Shown here in pieces: positions 7,057 through 16,584 of a stretch of 64,000 bases of DNA. The position numbers were made by a program, and so were the translations under genes. Positions within the stretch are counted from its first letter, which is position 1. The number at the start of each line of letters is the position of its first letter. Where the stretch lies: assembly GCA_020634565.1 (NCBI GenBank), contig JACKBN010000001.1:744001-808000 (forward strand), read 5' to 3'. The stretch is from Ardenticatenaceae bacterium. GTDB lineage: Bacteria; Chloroflexota; Anaerolineae; Promineifilales; Promineifilaceae. Below the pieces are notes generated by a model. That model did no database searches, had not been told where the DNA came from, and saw only the letters and a program-made list of their open reading frames with translations.

Positions 7057-8742
7057 CTAGGGCACCCAAACATCAAACAGGGCGGTGTTTACGGCCGTTT
7101 CCCCCACCACACGCGTACTGCCAGACACATTCCCGGTGACAAACTCCCAACTGCCGCTGCTGCCAACGGCCGTTACAAAAGCACCGTCGTTCAGCCACAT
7201 CTGGCTGGTCACGCTGCCCGTCACCAAAACCTCCAGCGGAGATGCGCCAACCTGACCAACACCCACGTATGACTGTCCAGAATACAGGAAATACGTGCCA
7301 GCCCGGTTCCAGCCCGTGAAGGCAAGCGGCGAATTGCTCACCGTGGCCACCGTAATCAGATTGTCGCCATCGCCATCTGCCACCACCACCGACTGCTCGT
7401 TGGCCGGACCGATAACTAGCTGGATGTAGCCCAGGCTGCTGCCGTTACGCGTCCACTCAATGGGCGAAAAAAGCGTGTTGCCCAACACCGAACCAATCGC
7501 CACAGCAGGCCCGCTAACTGGAATCTGGTATAAGGCCGCTTCCGCCTCATCCGACCACGGATCATCGTCGGCAATGGCTACGTAAGCTTGACTGCCACTG
7601 GGCAACCACTGCGCGGTGGGAACCCAGGCGTATTCGCTGGCGGTATTAACAAACGGAAATTCGATGACCGTTTCCCGGTTGCTGCCATCCAGGTTAACGC
7701 GCGTTACGCTTTCTGGATTACCAAAAATAACGCGGCTGCCGTCTGGCGAAAGAGCAAATGTATGGCCGCCGTCGCCCAATTCAAACTGTTCTGTCAGACT
7801 GCCGCTGAGCGTCACGAGCCATAAATCTGGCTGCGGGGCCACACCGGGGCCAACCTGGTTGACGATGCGGCTGTTGAAGGCCACTGTTTGGCCGCTAGGC
7901 ATCCAGGCAATCTGGTTGATCAGCGTCGCAAAATCTGCGTTTGCCGCGTCGGGCAAATCATCGGAGGTGACCAAAATCTGGCTGCCGCCCGTGGCCGCGA
8001 CAACACCCAGTTGGTTACTGTCGAAGTCACCGGCGACAAAGGCGATTTGCTGCCCATCAGGCGAAACAAGCAGTTGGGACACGCCGGTCACCGCGGCCAG
8101 CTGCACGGGTGTGCCTGCCGCCGGTGGTGACTGGGTCATATCGAGCGGCAGCCGCCAAATACCATCTGTGTCGCTGTAGACAATGTAGCTGCCCAGGTCG
8201 CCCACCACAATCGTATCGGCAGCGGGTTCGGAGGTGGCCGTGGCGGTAGGCAGCGGCGTGGGTGTGGGCGGCACAGCGGCTACCGGTACGCCATCCACAT
8301 TGTTGCCCAACGTATACTGCGAGCCGCCAGAAACCCAACATTGCGGCGCAGGAATGTCGCTGGGACAAGCGACCAGCCACCAACCCGAGGTTGGGTCCTG
8401 GCCTAACACTTCGGCGGTAGACCCTTTCAAAAAGAAGCCAAGCCGTTCATACACCACACCAGGGCCAGAACGAATGTTGAGGTCTACCAGCATCGAGACA
8501 TAGGGATTGCCATTGGCAACGGCCGTACTGCTGCTGCCCCCACTATTACCTGGCAAGGTGGCCGTGGCGGCAATGTCGGCGACGGTGGTTGGTTCACCGG
8601 GAACGGCCGTTGCATCTGTCACCGTTACCGCCGGGGGCGGTACAGAAATAGCTGGCTCGGTTTCTCCGGCAAACGCATTACAGGCCAGCGTCGCCATAAA
8701 CAAGATTGAGATGAAAAACAACAAGGGATGTTGGCGCAACAT
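7057..8742 (-). CDS. lipoprotein with SH3 domain and TolB/WD40-like beta-propeller
   Basis: This encodes a 561-residue exported protein. An N-terminal signal ends at a lipobox-like TLAC (Cys at about 21). A threonine/proline-rich linker and a bacterial SH3 domain follow (about residues 80-140: VDLNIRSGPGVVYERLG ... WWLVACP). A short PTPTPLPTATATSEP linker leads into beta-propeller repeats such as LLVSPDGQQIAFVAGD and FALSPDGSRVIFGNP. The SH3 part suggests binding to cell wall or a protein partner; the propeller is a sensing or scaffold platform. AAGGAG lies upstream of the ATG at 8742. No catalytic motif is visible. Confidence 0.75.
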   Translation of the reverse strand: MLRQHPLLFFISILFMATLACNAFAGETEPAISVPPPAVTVTDATAVPGEPTTVADIAATATLPGNSGGSSSTAVANGNPYVSMLVDLNIRSGPGVVYERLGFFLKGSTAEVLGQDPTSGWWLVACPSDIPAPQCWVSGGSQYTLGNNVDGVPVAAVPPTPTPLPTATATSEPAADTIVVGDLGSYIVYSDTDGIWRLPLDMTQSPPAAGTPVQLAAVTGVSQLLVSPDGQQIAFVAGDFDSNQLGVVAATGGSQILVTSDDLPDAANADFATLINQIAWMPSGQTVAFNSRIVNQVGPGVAPQPDLWLVTLSGSLTEQFELGDGGHTFALSPDGSRVIFGNPESVTRVNLDGSNRETVIEFPFVNTASEYAWVPTAQWLPSGSQAYVAIADDDPWSDEAEAALYQIPVSGPAVAIGSVLGNTLFSPIEWTRNGSSLGYIQLVIGPANEQSVVVADGDGDNLITVATVSNSPLAFTGWNRAGTYFLYSGQSYVGVGQVGASPLEVLVTGSVTSQMWLNDGAFVTAVGSSGSWEFVTGNVSGSTRVVGETAVNTALFDVWVP

Positions 8743-8800
8743 GCAGTCACTCCTTACAATAAATTTGAATGATTAATAGATACAGCCTAAGGACCCTATT

Positions 8801-8863
8801 TAAACTGTTTTGCAATGCTTAAATCCTTACGGCCGTATTTTTAGGATAAACTCAAACAGTTTA
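8801..8863. promoter_or_regulatory. inverted repeat in a divergent promoter region
   Basis: TAAACTGTTT (8801-8810) and AAACAGTTTA (8854-8863) form a 10-bp inverted repeat around a second nested pair (ATCCT/AGGAT) and one ACGGCCGT palindrome. It sits between the divergent lipoprotein and UbiD-family genes and may be an operator or a repeat element. Confidence 0.35.
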
Positions 8864-8963
8864 CAATAGATTACGCCACGACGCGATCCACTTCTGCACG
8901 GGAACACAGCGGGTTTTCTACGCCTTTGCCCCGTTTGCGTCAATTTTGCGTAAATGAGGAATC

Positions 8964-10274
8964 ATGAGCTTTCGTAAATTTTTAGATCAAGCTGCCCAAA
9001 CAGGCGATCTCATCGAGATAGAAAAACCCGTCAGCGTGCATTACGAGCTGGCCAATGTGGCCCACGCTCTGGAAGGGCGGCCCGTACTCTTCAACAACAT
9101 CGTCGATTATCCTGAGTGGCGCGTTTGCTCCGGCCCCTGCTCTGACCGTAAATATTTCAGCATGGATTTGGGCGTACCGGTACCCGATCTCATCGCGCAT
9201 CTGGCCCAGGCAACCGAAAATCCGCAAGAACCGCCAGTGGTAGAAAGCGGCCCCTGCCAGGAAGTCGTTTTGGAGCAGTTTGATTTGCGCGATTTGCCCA
9301 TCTTGTTCCATTTGCCGCAGGATGGCGGGCATTATATTGCCAGCAATGTGGTAATTACAGAAGACCCGGAGCTGGGGCGCAACATGTGCTACCACCGGCT
9401 GCTGCGGCTGGATGATCGCCGCTTTGCCGCCCGGATTATTGAGCGGCGTGGCACCTGGACTGCCATGCAAAAAGTGGATGGCGACCTGCCGGTAGCGATC
9501 TGCATTGGCGTCTCTCAGGCGGTGCATTTGGCCGCATCTCTTTCGGCCGCCCCAGATGTAGATGAGTTGGCCGTGGCCAATGCATTGGCTCCCACGCCGC
9601 TGGTAAAATGCCTCACCAACAATCTGGCCGTGCCCGCCGATGCCGAAATTGTGCTGGAAGGGCGCATTACCAAACAAAAAACGGCCGAAGGGCCTTTCAT
9701 GGACCTGACCGAAACGATGGACATCATCCGCGATCAGCCAATCATTGAGATTGACCTGATTACGCACCGCCGTAACCCCATCTTCCATGCCCTGCTGCCC
9801 GGCGGGCTGGAGCACAAAATTTTGATGGGGATGCCCAAAGAGCCTACGATTTATGCCGAGGTCAACAAGGTCACGCGCTGCACTGATGTGGTGATTACGC
9901 CTGGAGGTAGCTCCTGGCTGCATGCGGTGGTGCAGATTGAGAAGCAAGGGGAGGAAGACGGCCGTCTCGCAATCGAAGCAGCCTTTAAAGGACATGGTTC
10001 GCTTAAACATGTCTGGGTGGTGGATACAGACGTCAACATTTACGATCCCAACCAGGTAGAGTGGGCCTTTGCCACCCGCTTCCAGGGTGACAAAGATATG
10101 CTGCTGTTTCCCAACCAGCCAGGCAGTTCATTGGACCCCTCTGGCATTCATGTGCCAGGGCAAAAAAGCCACACAGCCAAGCTTGGCTTCGATTGCACCA
10201 TCCCTTGGGGGGCTGACAAGAGTAAATTTACACGCGGAGAATACGGCTCCGTCAATTTGGATGATTATCTTTAG
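8964..10274 (+). CDS. UbiD-family prenylated-FMN decarboxylase
   Basis: This encodes a 436-residue protein matching the UbiD/Fdc/VdcC family along its whole length. It opens with SFRKFLDQAAQTGDLIEIEKPV, has the middle segment ICIGVSQAVHLAAS, and contains AEGPFMDLTE around residue 240, in the region that supplies catalytic acidic residues. It ends with a domain containing WGADKSKFTRGEYG. These enzymes reversibly decarboxylate unsaturated or aromatic acids with prenyl-FMN made by UbiX. No ubiX or ubiquinone gene is in the window, so the substrate is open. The ATG at 8964 is the natural family start. Confidence 0.85.
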   Translation: MSFRKFLDQAAQTGDLIEIEKPVSVHYELANVAHALEGRPVLFNNIVDYPEWRVCSGPCSDRKYFSMDLGVPVPDLIAHLAQATENPQEPPVVESGPCQEVVLEQFDLRDLPILFHLPQDGGHYIASNVVITEDPELGRNMCYHRLLRLDDRRFAARIIERRGTWTAMQKVDGDLPVAICIGVSQAVHLAASLSAAPDVDELAVANALAPTPLVKCLTNNLAVPADAEIVLEGRITKQKTAEGPFMDLTETMDIIRDQPIIEIDLITHRRNPIFHALLPGGLEHKILMGMPKEPTIYAEVNKVTRCTDVVITPGGSSWLHAVVQIEKQGEEDGRLAIEAAFKGHGSLKHVWVVDTDVNIYDPNQVEWAFATRFQGDKDMLLFPNQPGSSLDPSGIHVPGQKSHTAKLGFDCTIPWGADKSKFTRGEYGSVNLDDYL

Positions 10275-10344
10275 CGGTTAGAGGCGCCATTCACGAGTCA
10301 CACACCGCTCACTGCTAGCCACTATTCTTATCTTAGGAGCAAAA

Positions 10345-12030
10345 ATGGACATCCTTGTCCTTGCTGACAATTTACCCAAGCTGCTTTTGGCTGAAGAAAA
10401 CGGCCTGGTACAACAAGAACTTAGCCTGATGGTGCTGCTGTTTATTGCTGCTATGGTGGCAATTGTCGTCCGCCGCATCCGGCTGCCTTACACCGTGGCC
10501 CTGGTGCTGGTTGGGCTGGTGCTTTCTTTTTTCCCCAACTTTTTGGGCTTTAGCGTCAGTTCAGATCTCATCCTGGCCATTTTGGTGCCGCCGCTGATTT
10601 TTGAGGCGACATTGCACATTCCCTGGCGCAAACTCAAGAAAGATTTACTGCCGGTGATGCTGCTGGCTGTTGGCGGAACGCTGGTTGGCACGTTTTTGGT
10701 GGGCGGCCTGGTGGTCCAGTTTTTGCACATCTCCTGGGCAGCGGCGCTGGCGTTTGGTGCGCTCATTTCTGCCACCGACCCGGTGGCTGTGATTGCTTTT
10801 TTCCGTAGCCTGGGGGTCAGCAAGCGGCTGACCATTCTGGTGGAAGGCGAAAGTTTGTTTAACGACGGCGTGGCCATCGTCATTTTTAACCTGGCGCTGG
10901 CGGCGGGGACGCTCTCTGAACCTTTAGGCCTGGGTGAAGCGCTGCAAGAGTTCTTCGTTGTGGGCTTCGGCGGGCTGGCAGTGGGACTGGTGCTGGGATA
11001 TGTGGTTTCCTACATCATCCTGAAAAATGTAGATGATCATTTGATCGAGACGGCCACCACGGTAGCGCTGGCCTTTGGTTCGTTTGTGGTAGCGGAATCG
11101 TTTGGGCAGTTTGTGGGCGTGGAAGGGCTGCATTTTAGTGGCATTTTGGCTGTGGTAGCGGCAGGGTTGATGGTGGGGAATATTGGCTTCCAGAACACCT
11201 CGCCTACCACCAAGCTGACGCTGGATAACTTTTGGGAGTTCCTGAGCTTTGTGGTGAACTCGCTGGTCTTTTTGGTGATCGGCCTGGAGATTGAACTGGC
11301 TCAACTGCGACCCAATATCATCCCTATTATTGTGGCTGTGCTGGCCATTATTTTTAGCCGGGGATTGATTATTTATACGTTTAGCTGGGTATACGGCCGT
11401 GTTCGACCCCACAACAATATTCCCCTCAAATTTCAACACGTCATGTACTGGGGCGGCCTGCGCGGGGCCATCAGCCTGGCGCTGGCCCTCTCCATCGAAA
11501 ATGCGGTTTTCGGCGCGGATGTCGCCCTGGAGCTGCGGGTGATGACTTTTGGTGTGGTGCTGTTCACCCTACTCTTCCAGGGCATGACTATTGAAAAACT
11601 CATCGACCGCCTGAAGCTGGCCAACAAGCTGCCACAGCGTGTAGAGTTGCAGCGACGACAAGCCACGCTGTTTGCCAAGTGGGCTGGCAAGAATGAGCTG
11701 GATCGGCTACGGGACGACGGCATTTTGTTCCGCGATATTTGGGAGTCAATGAACCAGGTTTACGATGAAGAAATTCTGGAGAAGAAATCAGAATTGCGCG
11801 CGCATCTGCAAGATTTTCCTGAGCTGGAACAAGAAATGTATCTGCAGGCCCGTGAAGATGCGCTGAATGCAGAGCGGAGCGCCATCGGCGAAGCTTCACG
11901 GCGCGGCGTCATCTCCAACGAGGTGCATGACGAGCTGATCATCGAGCTAAACAACCGCGTGGCGGCCCTGGATATCATCAAGAAAAATCGTGGGCTGGAC
12001 GTAGAAGACAGGGAGAATCATCATGGGTAG
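10345..12030 (+). CDS. CPA1-family Na+/H+ antiporter
   Basis: This encodes a 561-residue integral membrane protein of the NhaP/NHE type that exchanges sodium or potassium for protons. It has about a dozen hydrophobic helices, with the ion-binding helix carrying SATDPVAVIAFF (about residues 140-150) and the signature GESLFNDGVAIVIF (about 170-183). A cytosolic tail of roughly 130 residues, rich in charged helices, follows from about 425. AGGAG precedes the ATG. It is the first gene of a tight unit and overlaps the UspA gene by 8 nt. The tail and the UspA neighbour suggest nucleotide or stress control. Confidence 0.9.
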   Translation: MDILVLADNLPKLLLAEENGLVQQELSLMVLLFIAAMVAIVVRRIRLPYTVALVLVGLVLSFFPNFLGFSVSSDLILAILVPPLIFEATLHIPWRKLKKDLLPVMLLAVGGTLVGTFLVGGLVVQFLHISWAAALAFGALISATDPVAVIAFFRSLGVSKRLTILVEGESLFNDGVAIVIFNLALAAGTLSEPLGLGEALQEFFVVGFGGLAVGLVLGYVVSYIILKNVDDHLIETATTVALAFGSFVVAESFGQFVGVEGLHFSGILAVVAAGLMVGNIGFQNTSPTTKLTLDNFWEFLSFVVNSLVFLVIGLEIELAQLRPNIIPIIVAVLAIIFSRGLIIYTFSWVYGRVRPHNNIPLKFQHVMYWGGLRGAISLALALSIENAVFGADVALELRVMTFGVVLFTLLFQGMTIEKLIDRLKLANKLPQRVELQRRQATLFAKWAGKNELDRLRDDGILFRDIWESMNQVYDEEILEKKSELRAHLQDFPELEQEMYLQAREDALNAERSAIGEASRRGVISNEVHDELIIELNNRVAALDIIKKNRGLDVEDRENHHG

Positions 12031-12490
12031 CATTGTATGCGCCACACGCGGCGGCGAGGGCAGTTTGGCAGCACAGATGGCCGCCATCGAAGAGGCAAAA
12101 ACCAGTGACCGAGCCCTGATTTTTTTGTATGTGGTTGATCCGCACAGCCTGGATGATGATATTGACGAGAGCATGAAAGATGCTCTGCTGGCGGAGCTTA
12201 ACTGGATGGGGGAAACGCTGCTGCGCATCGCCCAAAAGCGGGCCGATACCGCTTACCTGAGCACAGAAGTGCGTATTCGCCGGGGCAACGTGCGTGAAGA
12301 AATCACCCGTTTTGTGAAGGATGTCAATGCTGACCTGCTGGTGTTGGGCGCACCGCGGGGCACCACGGCCAATGTCTTTGGGGATGATGCTATTGAGCGG
12401 CTGGCCAAGTGGATTGAGGAGCATGCGGCCGTTTCTGTTAAAGTGATACGCCCAGACCAAATTAAAAAAAGTGAGCCAGAAGCGACATGA
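12023..12490 (+). CDS. universal stress protein (UspA family)
   Basis: This encodes a 155-residue single Usp domain. It starts with the first strand MGSIVCATRGGEGS and ends with the nucleotide-binding segment LVLGAPRGTTANVFGDDAIERLAKW (about residues 110-134), which resembles the G-2x-G-9x-G(S/T) ATP site in a relaxed form. It overlaps the upstream antiporter by 8 nt and the downstream MscS gene by 4 nt (ATGA), so the three are translationally coupled. Fused or adjacent Usp domains commonly tune antiporters and channels, and that is the likely role here. Confidence 0.85.
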   Translation: MGSIVCATRGGEGSLAAQMAAIEEAKTSDRALIFLYVVDPHSLDDDIDESMKDALLAELNWMGETLLRIAQKRADTAYLSTEVRIRRGNVREEITRFVKDVNADLLVLGAPRGTTANVFGDDAIERLAKWIEEHAAVSVKVIRPDQIKKSEPEAT

Positions 12491-13503
12491 TTGAGCGGTT
12501 TAACGAGGCACTTGCCGATCTATTTGCCACCCTAAATATTGATCTCACCAATCCGTTTCAGCGGAATCTGCTATACACCTTCCTCATTATTATTTTGTTG
12601 GGGCTGACCCGCTGGCTGCTGATGCGCTTCATTCATCGCCGCTATGCGGAAAATACCCGCATGCTCTACAACCTGCGCAAAACAGTGGAATATGCTTCTG
12701 TGATCATCGGCATTCTGCTGGTGGGGCGACTTTGGTTGGAGGGCATTGGCACGCTGGTGACTTACCTGGGTTTGCTCTCTGCCGGTATTGCCATTGCCCT
12801 GCAAGATTTGATTGTGGCTCTAGCTGGTTGGATGTTCATTGTATGGCGACGGCCGTTTGTCGTCGGTGATCGCATTGAAATTGCTGAGCAAATGGGGGAT
12901 GTCATCGACATTCGCCTCTTTTCTTTTAGCATGCTGGAAATCGGCCGTCGCATCGAAGCCGAGCAAAGCACGGGACGCATCATTCACATTCCCAACGGCA
13001 AAATCTTCTCCGAAGTGCTCACCAACATGCACCAGGGCTTCCCCTTCATCTGGAACGAAATTCCCGTCATGGTGACGTTTGAAAGCGATTGGGAAAAAGC
13101 CAAAGCGATTCTGATAAATATTGTCAATGAGCTGGCTCCCGACGTGGCCGATGCCGTCCGCCGTGCCCGACGTTCCGGGCAGCGGTTTGTCATTAGCTAT
13201 TCCAACGTCTCCCCCACTGTCTACACCAGCGTGTCAGACAGCGGCGTGGTGCTCACCCTGCGCTACATGGTAGACCCGCGTAAACGTCGCGGCAGCGAGC
13301 AAGATATTTGGGAAGCCACCCTGCGTGCCTTTAAGCTGCATTGGGATATTGATTTTGCCTATCCCACGCAGCGCGAATATCTCCATTTTGAGGAAGGCAA
13401 AAAGCCGCCGGACCCACAGGAGATGACCACCGTGATAGCCGATCGCAACAAATTGCAGCGAGACACCGGCTATCGCCCCACCAAACCAAAAGAGCAAGAG
13501 TAA
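12487..13503 (+). CDS. small-conductance mechanosensitive channel (MscS family)
   Basis: This encodes a 338-residue membrane protein that releases solutes on hypo-osmotic shock. Three predicted transmembrane segments lie near residues 25-45, 66-85 and 92-120. The pore-lining third one reads LGLLSAGIAIALQDLIVALAG, with the Ala/Gly-rich packing of MscS. It leads into the beta domain (WRRPFVVGDRIEI) and the cytoplasmic vestibule. The start overlaps the UspA stop (ATGA) and its stop overlaps the next ATG by 1 nt, so it belongs to the ion-homeostasis operon. Confidence 0.88.
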   Translation: MIERFNEALADLFATLNIDLTNPFQRNLLYTFLIIILLGLTRWLLMRFIHRRYAENTRMLYNLRKTVEYASVIIGILLVGRLWLEGIGTLVTYLGLLSAGIAIALQDLIVALAGWMFIVWRRPFVVGDRIEIAEQMGDVIDIRLFSFSMLEIGRRIEAEQSTGRIIHIPNGKIFSEVLTNMHQGFPFIWNEIPVMVTFESDWEKAKAILINIVNELAPDVADAVRRARRSGQRFVISYSNVSPTVYTSVSDSGVVLTLRYMVDPRKRRGSEQDIWEATLRAFKLHWDIDFAYPTQREYLHFEEGKKPPDPQEMTTVIADRNKLQRDTGYRPTKPKEQE

Positions 13504-15275
13504 TGATGACCTCCATAAAACTGAACTCAGCCCAACAAGCCATGCTGGACGGCAAGCAGGGCGTGGCGCGCCAAATGGCCATGCGTTTACTGCTAGATTT
13601 AGCCGCTACCGCTGGCGCAACCGAACTGGTTCCCATTACCAGCGCCCATCTATCTGGCGTATCGCCACTAACCGGGGGATTGGGCTTGCGCCAATTTTTG
13701 GCGCGCCTGGCGGAAGATCCTCAAGCCAAAGTGGCTGTGCCCACCACCCTCAACTCTGCGGGCTGCGACGAAGCCCAATTCGAGGCGATGCGCATTGTGG
13801 CTCCCGATTTTAAGGAGCATAATGCCGAAATTGTGGCGCGCTATACGCAGCTTGGCGTGCGTCCCACACAATCCTGCACGCCATATGAATGGGAAGGCGT
13901 GGTCACTAGCGGCGAAGCAGCCTGGGCCGAATCGAACGCCATTTGCTTTGGCAATTCATACACGGGGCTGGTAACTAATCGGGAGTCAGGGCTATCGGCA
14001 TTAGCCGCCGCGCTCACTGGCTATACGCCCAAATACGGGCTGATGCTGGCAGAAAATCGCCGCCCCAACCTGGAAGTTACAGTCACAACTCTGCTGGCAG
14101 ACCCCACCGATTTTTCAATTTTGGGTGACTGGATTGGCAAGCAGCGTCAACCGACGTGGCGGATGCCGAATGGGCCGATGCCCCTCATCAAAGGATTACC
14201 AGCGGAGTTAACGCACGAACAGAAGAAAGCGCTGACGGCGGCAGCCGCGAACTATGGCTGTCCATTGCTGTATATCGAAGGTCAGGGTGAAATTCCGCCA
14301 GCGAATATTCAGGCCCAACTGGAATTTGGTGCCGCCGAGTTGCAAAAACGGTATGACGAGTTAGCCCCGAAAACGGCCGTATCTCTCATCACCATTGGTT
14401 GTCCCCAGGCCTCTATGGGCGAACTGCGCGCCACGGCCGAATTGCTGCAAGGCAAGCATCTCCACCCAGATGCGCCACCTTTGTGGGTATTCACCTCGTC
14501 TGCCAACAAAGCTATTGCCGAAAAAACAGGCCTCGCAGAAATCATCACGCGCAGTGGTGCGCTACTGTTGGAAAACACTTGTCCCGAAGTCGTGCCTTAT
14601 GACCCCAGCTGGGTGCATCATGTGCTCACCAACTCCATGAAGGCAGAACATTACATAAAGTCAGGGCTTAACGGCATTCCAACGGCCGTTATGCGCCTGG
14701 CAGATTGCATTGCCGTCGCCACGGGTGAATTGCCAATTACCAATTATCAATTGGCAATTGATAATCAGAAAGTAGCCACCAAACAGAAAAGCCAATCGGT
14801 CACCCCGTCACATGGTCACCTGGTCACTCCTTCACCCCTTCACCCCTTCACCGCCACCGGCCACGGCCTGCCCTCCCAAACCGACTTCAGCATCACCGCC
14901 GAAGCATTTGTCACCGATACCCCAATCACGCTCCTGGGCTTTGTCAATCGGGAAACAGGCGTTATTGAGGAACCGGGGCATCCGGCAGATGGACAAAGCA
15001 TGGCGGGCAAGATCGCCATCTTTCCCAAGGGCAGCGGTTCCACTGTAGCGCCTTACGTACTGCTGGAGCTTTTCTATCGGGGCAATGCACCGGTAGCTAT
15101 TGTCAATACGGAGATCGATCAGCAAAGTGCTCCTGCCTGTTCGCTAGAAAATATTCCTTATGCCTACCAGTTTGATGCGGACATTATTCACGGTATCAAT
15201 CATGGGGACACTGTGCAGTTAAAGCGTGAAGGTGCTCAGGTGATGATTCATGTTGTTAAGCGACGCAGTGCATAA
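13503..15275 (+). CDS. aconitase X, catalytic and swivel domains fused
   Basis: This encodes a 590-residue member of the AcnX family. The large DUF521 domain (about residues 1-400) includes AHLSGVSPLTGGLGLRQFL, VPTTLNSAGCD and SCTPYEW. The small DUF126 swivel domain (about 450-590) starts at ITAEAFVTDTPITLLGFVNRETG and includes FPKGSGSTVAPYVL. Known members dehydrate cis-3-hydroxy-L-proline or, in archaea, phosphomevalonate; the substrate here is unknown. Its position inside an antiporter/channel operon is odd for a catabolic enzyme but could fit osmolyte metabolism. The linker (about 410-450) is encoded by repeat DNA at 14728-14852. ATG at 13503 or 13506. Confidence 0.85.
   Translation: MMTSIKLNSAQQAMLDGKQGVARQMAMRLLLDLAATAGATELVPITSAHLSGVSPLTGGLGLRQFLARLAEDPQAKVAVPTTLNSAGCDEAQFEAMRIVAPDFKEHNAEIVARYTQLGVRPTQSCTPYEWEGVVTSGEAAWAESNAICFGNSYTGLVTNRESGLSALAAALTGYTPKYGLMLAENRRPNLEVTVTTLLADPTDFSILGDWIGKQRQPTWRMPNGPMPLIKGLPAELTHEQKKALTAAAANYGCPLLYIEGQGEIPPANIQAQLEFGAAELQKRYDELAPKTAVSLITIGCPQASMGELRATAELLQGKHLHPDAPPLWVFTSSANKAIAEKTGLAEIITRSGALLLENTCPEVVPYDPSWVHHVLTNSMKAEHYIKSGLNGIPTAVMRLADCIAVATGELPITNYQLAIDNQKVATKQKSQSVTPSHGHLVTPSPLHPFTATGHGLPSQTDFSITAEAFVTDTPITLLGFVNRETGVIEEPGHPADGQSMAGKIAIFPKGSGSTVAPYVLLELFYRGNAPVAIVNTEIDQQSAPACSLENIPYAYQFDADIIHGINHGDTVQLKREGAQVMIHVVKRRSA
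14728..14852 (+). repeat. in-frame repeat DNA inside the aconitase X gene
   Basis: The domain linker is made of two repeat tracts. In the first, AATTGCCAATT (14728-14738) is inverted as AATTGGCAATT (14749-14759), as in the CAATTACC elements between genes elsewhere. In the second (14798-14852), short direct copies of GGTCACC and then CTTCACCCC recur. The reading frame stays open and gives ELPITNYQLAID and a Pro/Ser/Thr/His-rich stretch. Confidence 0.7.
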
Positions 15276-15317
15276 AGTTTCTCCGCTGAACTGACGCCCG
15301 CTTACTAAGGATTTTTG

Positions 15318-16535
15318 ATGGAAAGTGATTTTTTACAGTTTATCTTAGCCATTATCATTATTATTGTTGCTGCCAAATTAGGCGGCTATATCAGCACCCG
15401 CTTTAACCAACCCTCTGTTTTAGGCGAACTGCTTGCGGGCCTCCTTCTCGGCCCCACGGTGCTCGACATGCTGCACCACTGGACGCTGCTGTTTAGCCAT
15501 GCGGATGTTTTGGAAGAGCTGCTGGCCATTATGGCTGAACTGGGCGTTATTTTGCTCATGCTTTTGGCTGGCCTGGAGCTGCATCTGCCAGATTTATTGA
15601 ATGCAGGCAAGGTATCTGCTTTTTCCGGCATTCTGGGCGTTTTGTTACCGTTGGGATTGGGGTATGGAGCGGCCGTTTTATTTGGTTCTGGGGGTGAGGA
15701 AGCGCTCTTCCTGGGGCTGACTTTGGCGGCAACCAGCGTCAGTATTTCAGCACAAACGTTGATGGAACTGAACGTACTGCGCAGCCGGGTGGGGTTGGCT
15801 TTGTTGGGAGCGGCCGTTTTCGATGATATTCTCGTCATTTTGGTGCTTTCTATCGCTTTTGTGCTGGTAGGGGAAAGCGCAGGCGGCCTATCTGGCGTCT
15901 TGGTCACCATTGTGAACATGGTGCTTTACATTGGGATAGCTTCGGCCATTGGACTTTGGCTCTTGCCTGGACTAGCCCGACTCGTCCACCGCCTACCCAT
16001 CAGTAAAGGCACTCTTGCTTTTGTGCTGGTCATCTGCTTGCTGTACGCCTACGCTGCCGAAGTTTTCGGCGGCATGGCCGCCATCACGGGGGCCTTTTTA
16101 GCCGGGCTGTTCCTGGGCCGCACGCAAATTCGGGAAGAGATCGAAGAAGGCATTTCTTCCCTGGCCTATGCCTTTTTTGTGCCTATCTTTTTTGTGGAGA
16201 TTGGGTTGGAAGTAAACTTGCGGGCCATTAGCGGGAATGCCTGGTGGTTTGCGGCCGTTTTCACACTCATTGCCATCATCAGTAAAATTGCCGGTAGCGG
16301 GCTTGGTGCCAAAATTGCCGGTTTTGCCAACCGTGAAGCCTTCCAGTTGGGTGTTGGAATGGTATCCCGCGGTGAAGTCGGCCTGATCGTAGCCTCATTT
16401 GCCCTTTCCTCTGGCCTGATTGACCAAGAGGGTTTTTCCATTGCCGTATTTATGGTCATTATGGCCACACTTGTCACCCCACCGATGTTGAGGGCCGTAT
16501 TTGCGAATCGCCCTCAGTCAGTAAGCAAAGCCTAG
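15318..16535 (+). CDS. Kef-type cation:proton antiporter (CPA2)
   Basis: This encodes a 405-residue membrane protein with about twelve helices. It begins ESDFLQFILAIIIIIVAAKLGGYISTRFNQPSVLGELLAGLLLGP, the classic CPA2 start, and has the acidic ion-binding helix GAAVFDDILVILVLS (about residues 163-177) and VSRGEVGLIVASFAL near the end. It lacks the RCK/TrkA-N domain of KefB/C; the PII-like protein encoded next may replace that control. The ATG at 15318 is preferred over a TTG one codon upstream. It is 42 nt downstream of aconitase X in the same direction. Confidence 0.88.
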   Translation: MESDFLQFILAIIIIIVAAKLGGYISTRFNQPSVLGELLAGLLLGPTVLDMLHHWTLLFSHADVLEELLAIMAELGVILLMLLAGLELHLPDLLNAGKVSAFSGILGVLLPLGLGYGAAVLFGSGGEEALFLGLTLAATSVSISAQTLMELNVLRSRVGLALLGAAVFDDILVILVLSIAFVLVGESAGGLSGVLVTIVNMVLYIGIASAIGLWLLPGLARLVHRLPISKGTLAFVLVICLLYAYAAEVFGGMAAITGAFLAGLFLGRTQIREEIEEGISSLAYAFFVPIFFVEIGLEVNLRAISGNAWWFAAVFTLIAIISKIAGSGLGAKIAGFANREAFQLGVGMVSRGEVGLIVASFALSSGLIDQEGFSIAVFMVIMATLVTPPMLRAVFANRPQSVSKA

Positions 16536-16584
16536 GGCACCAGGCAAACGCTCAATAAATGGTGGGCTCAGGAGAACAATAAGT

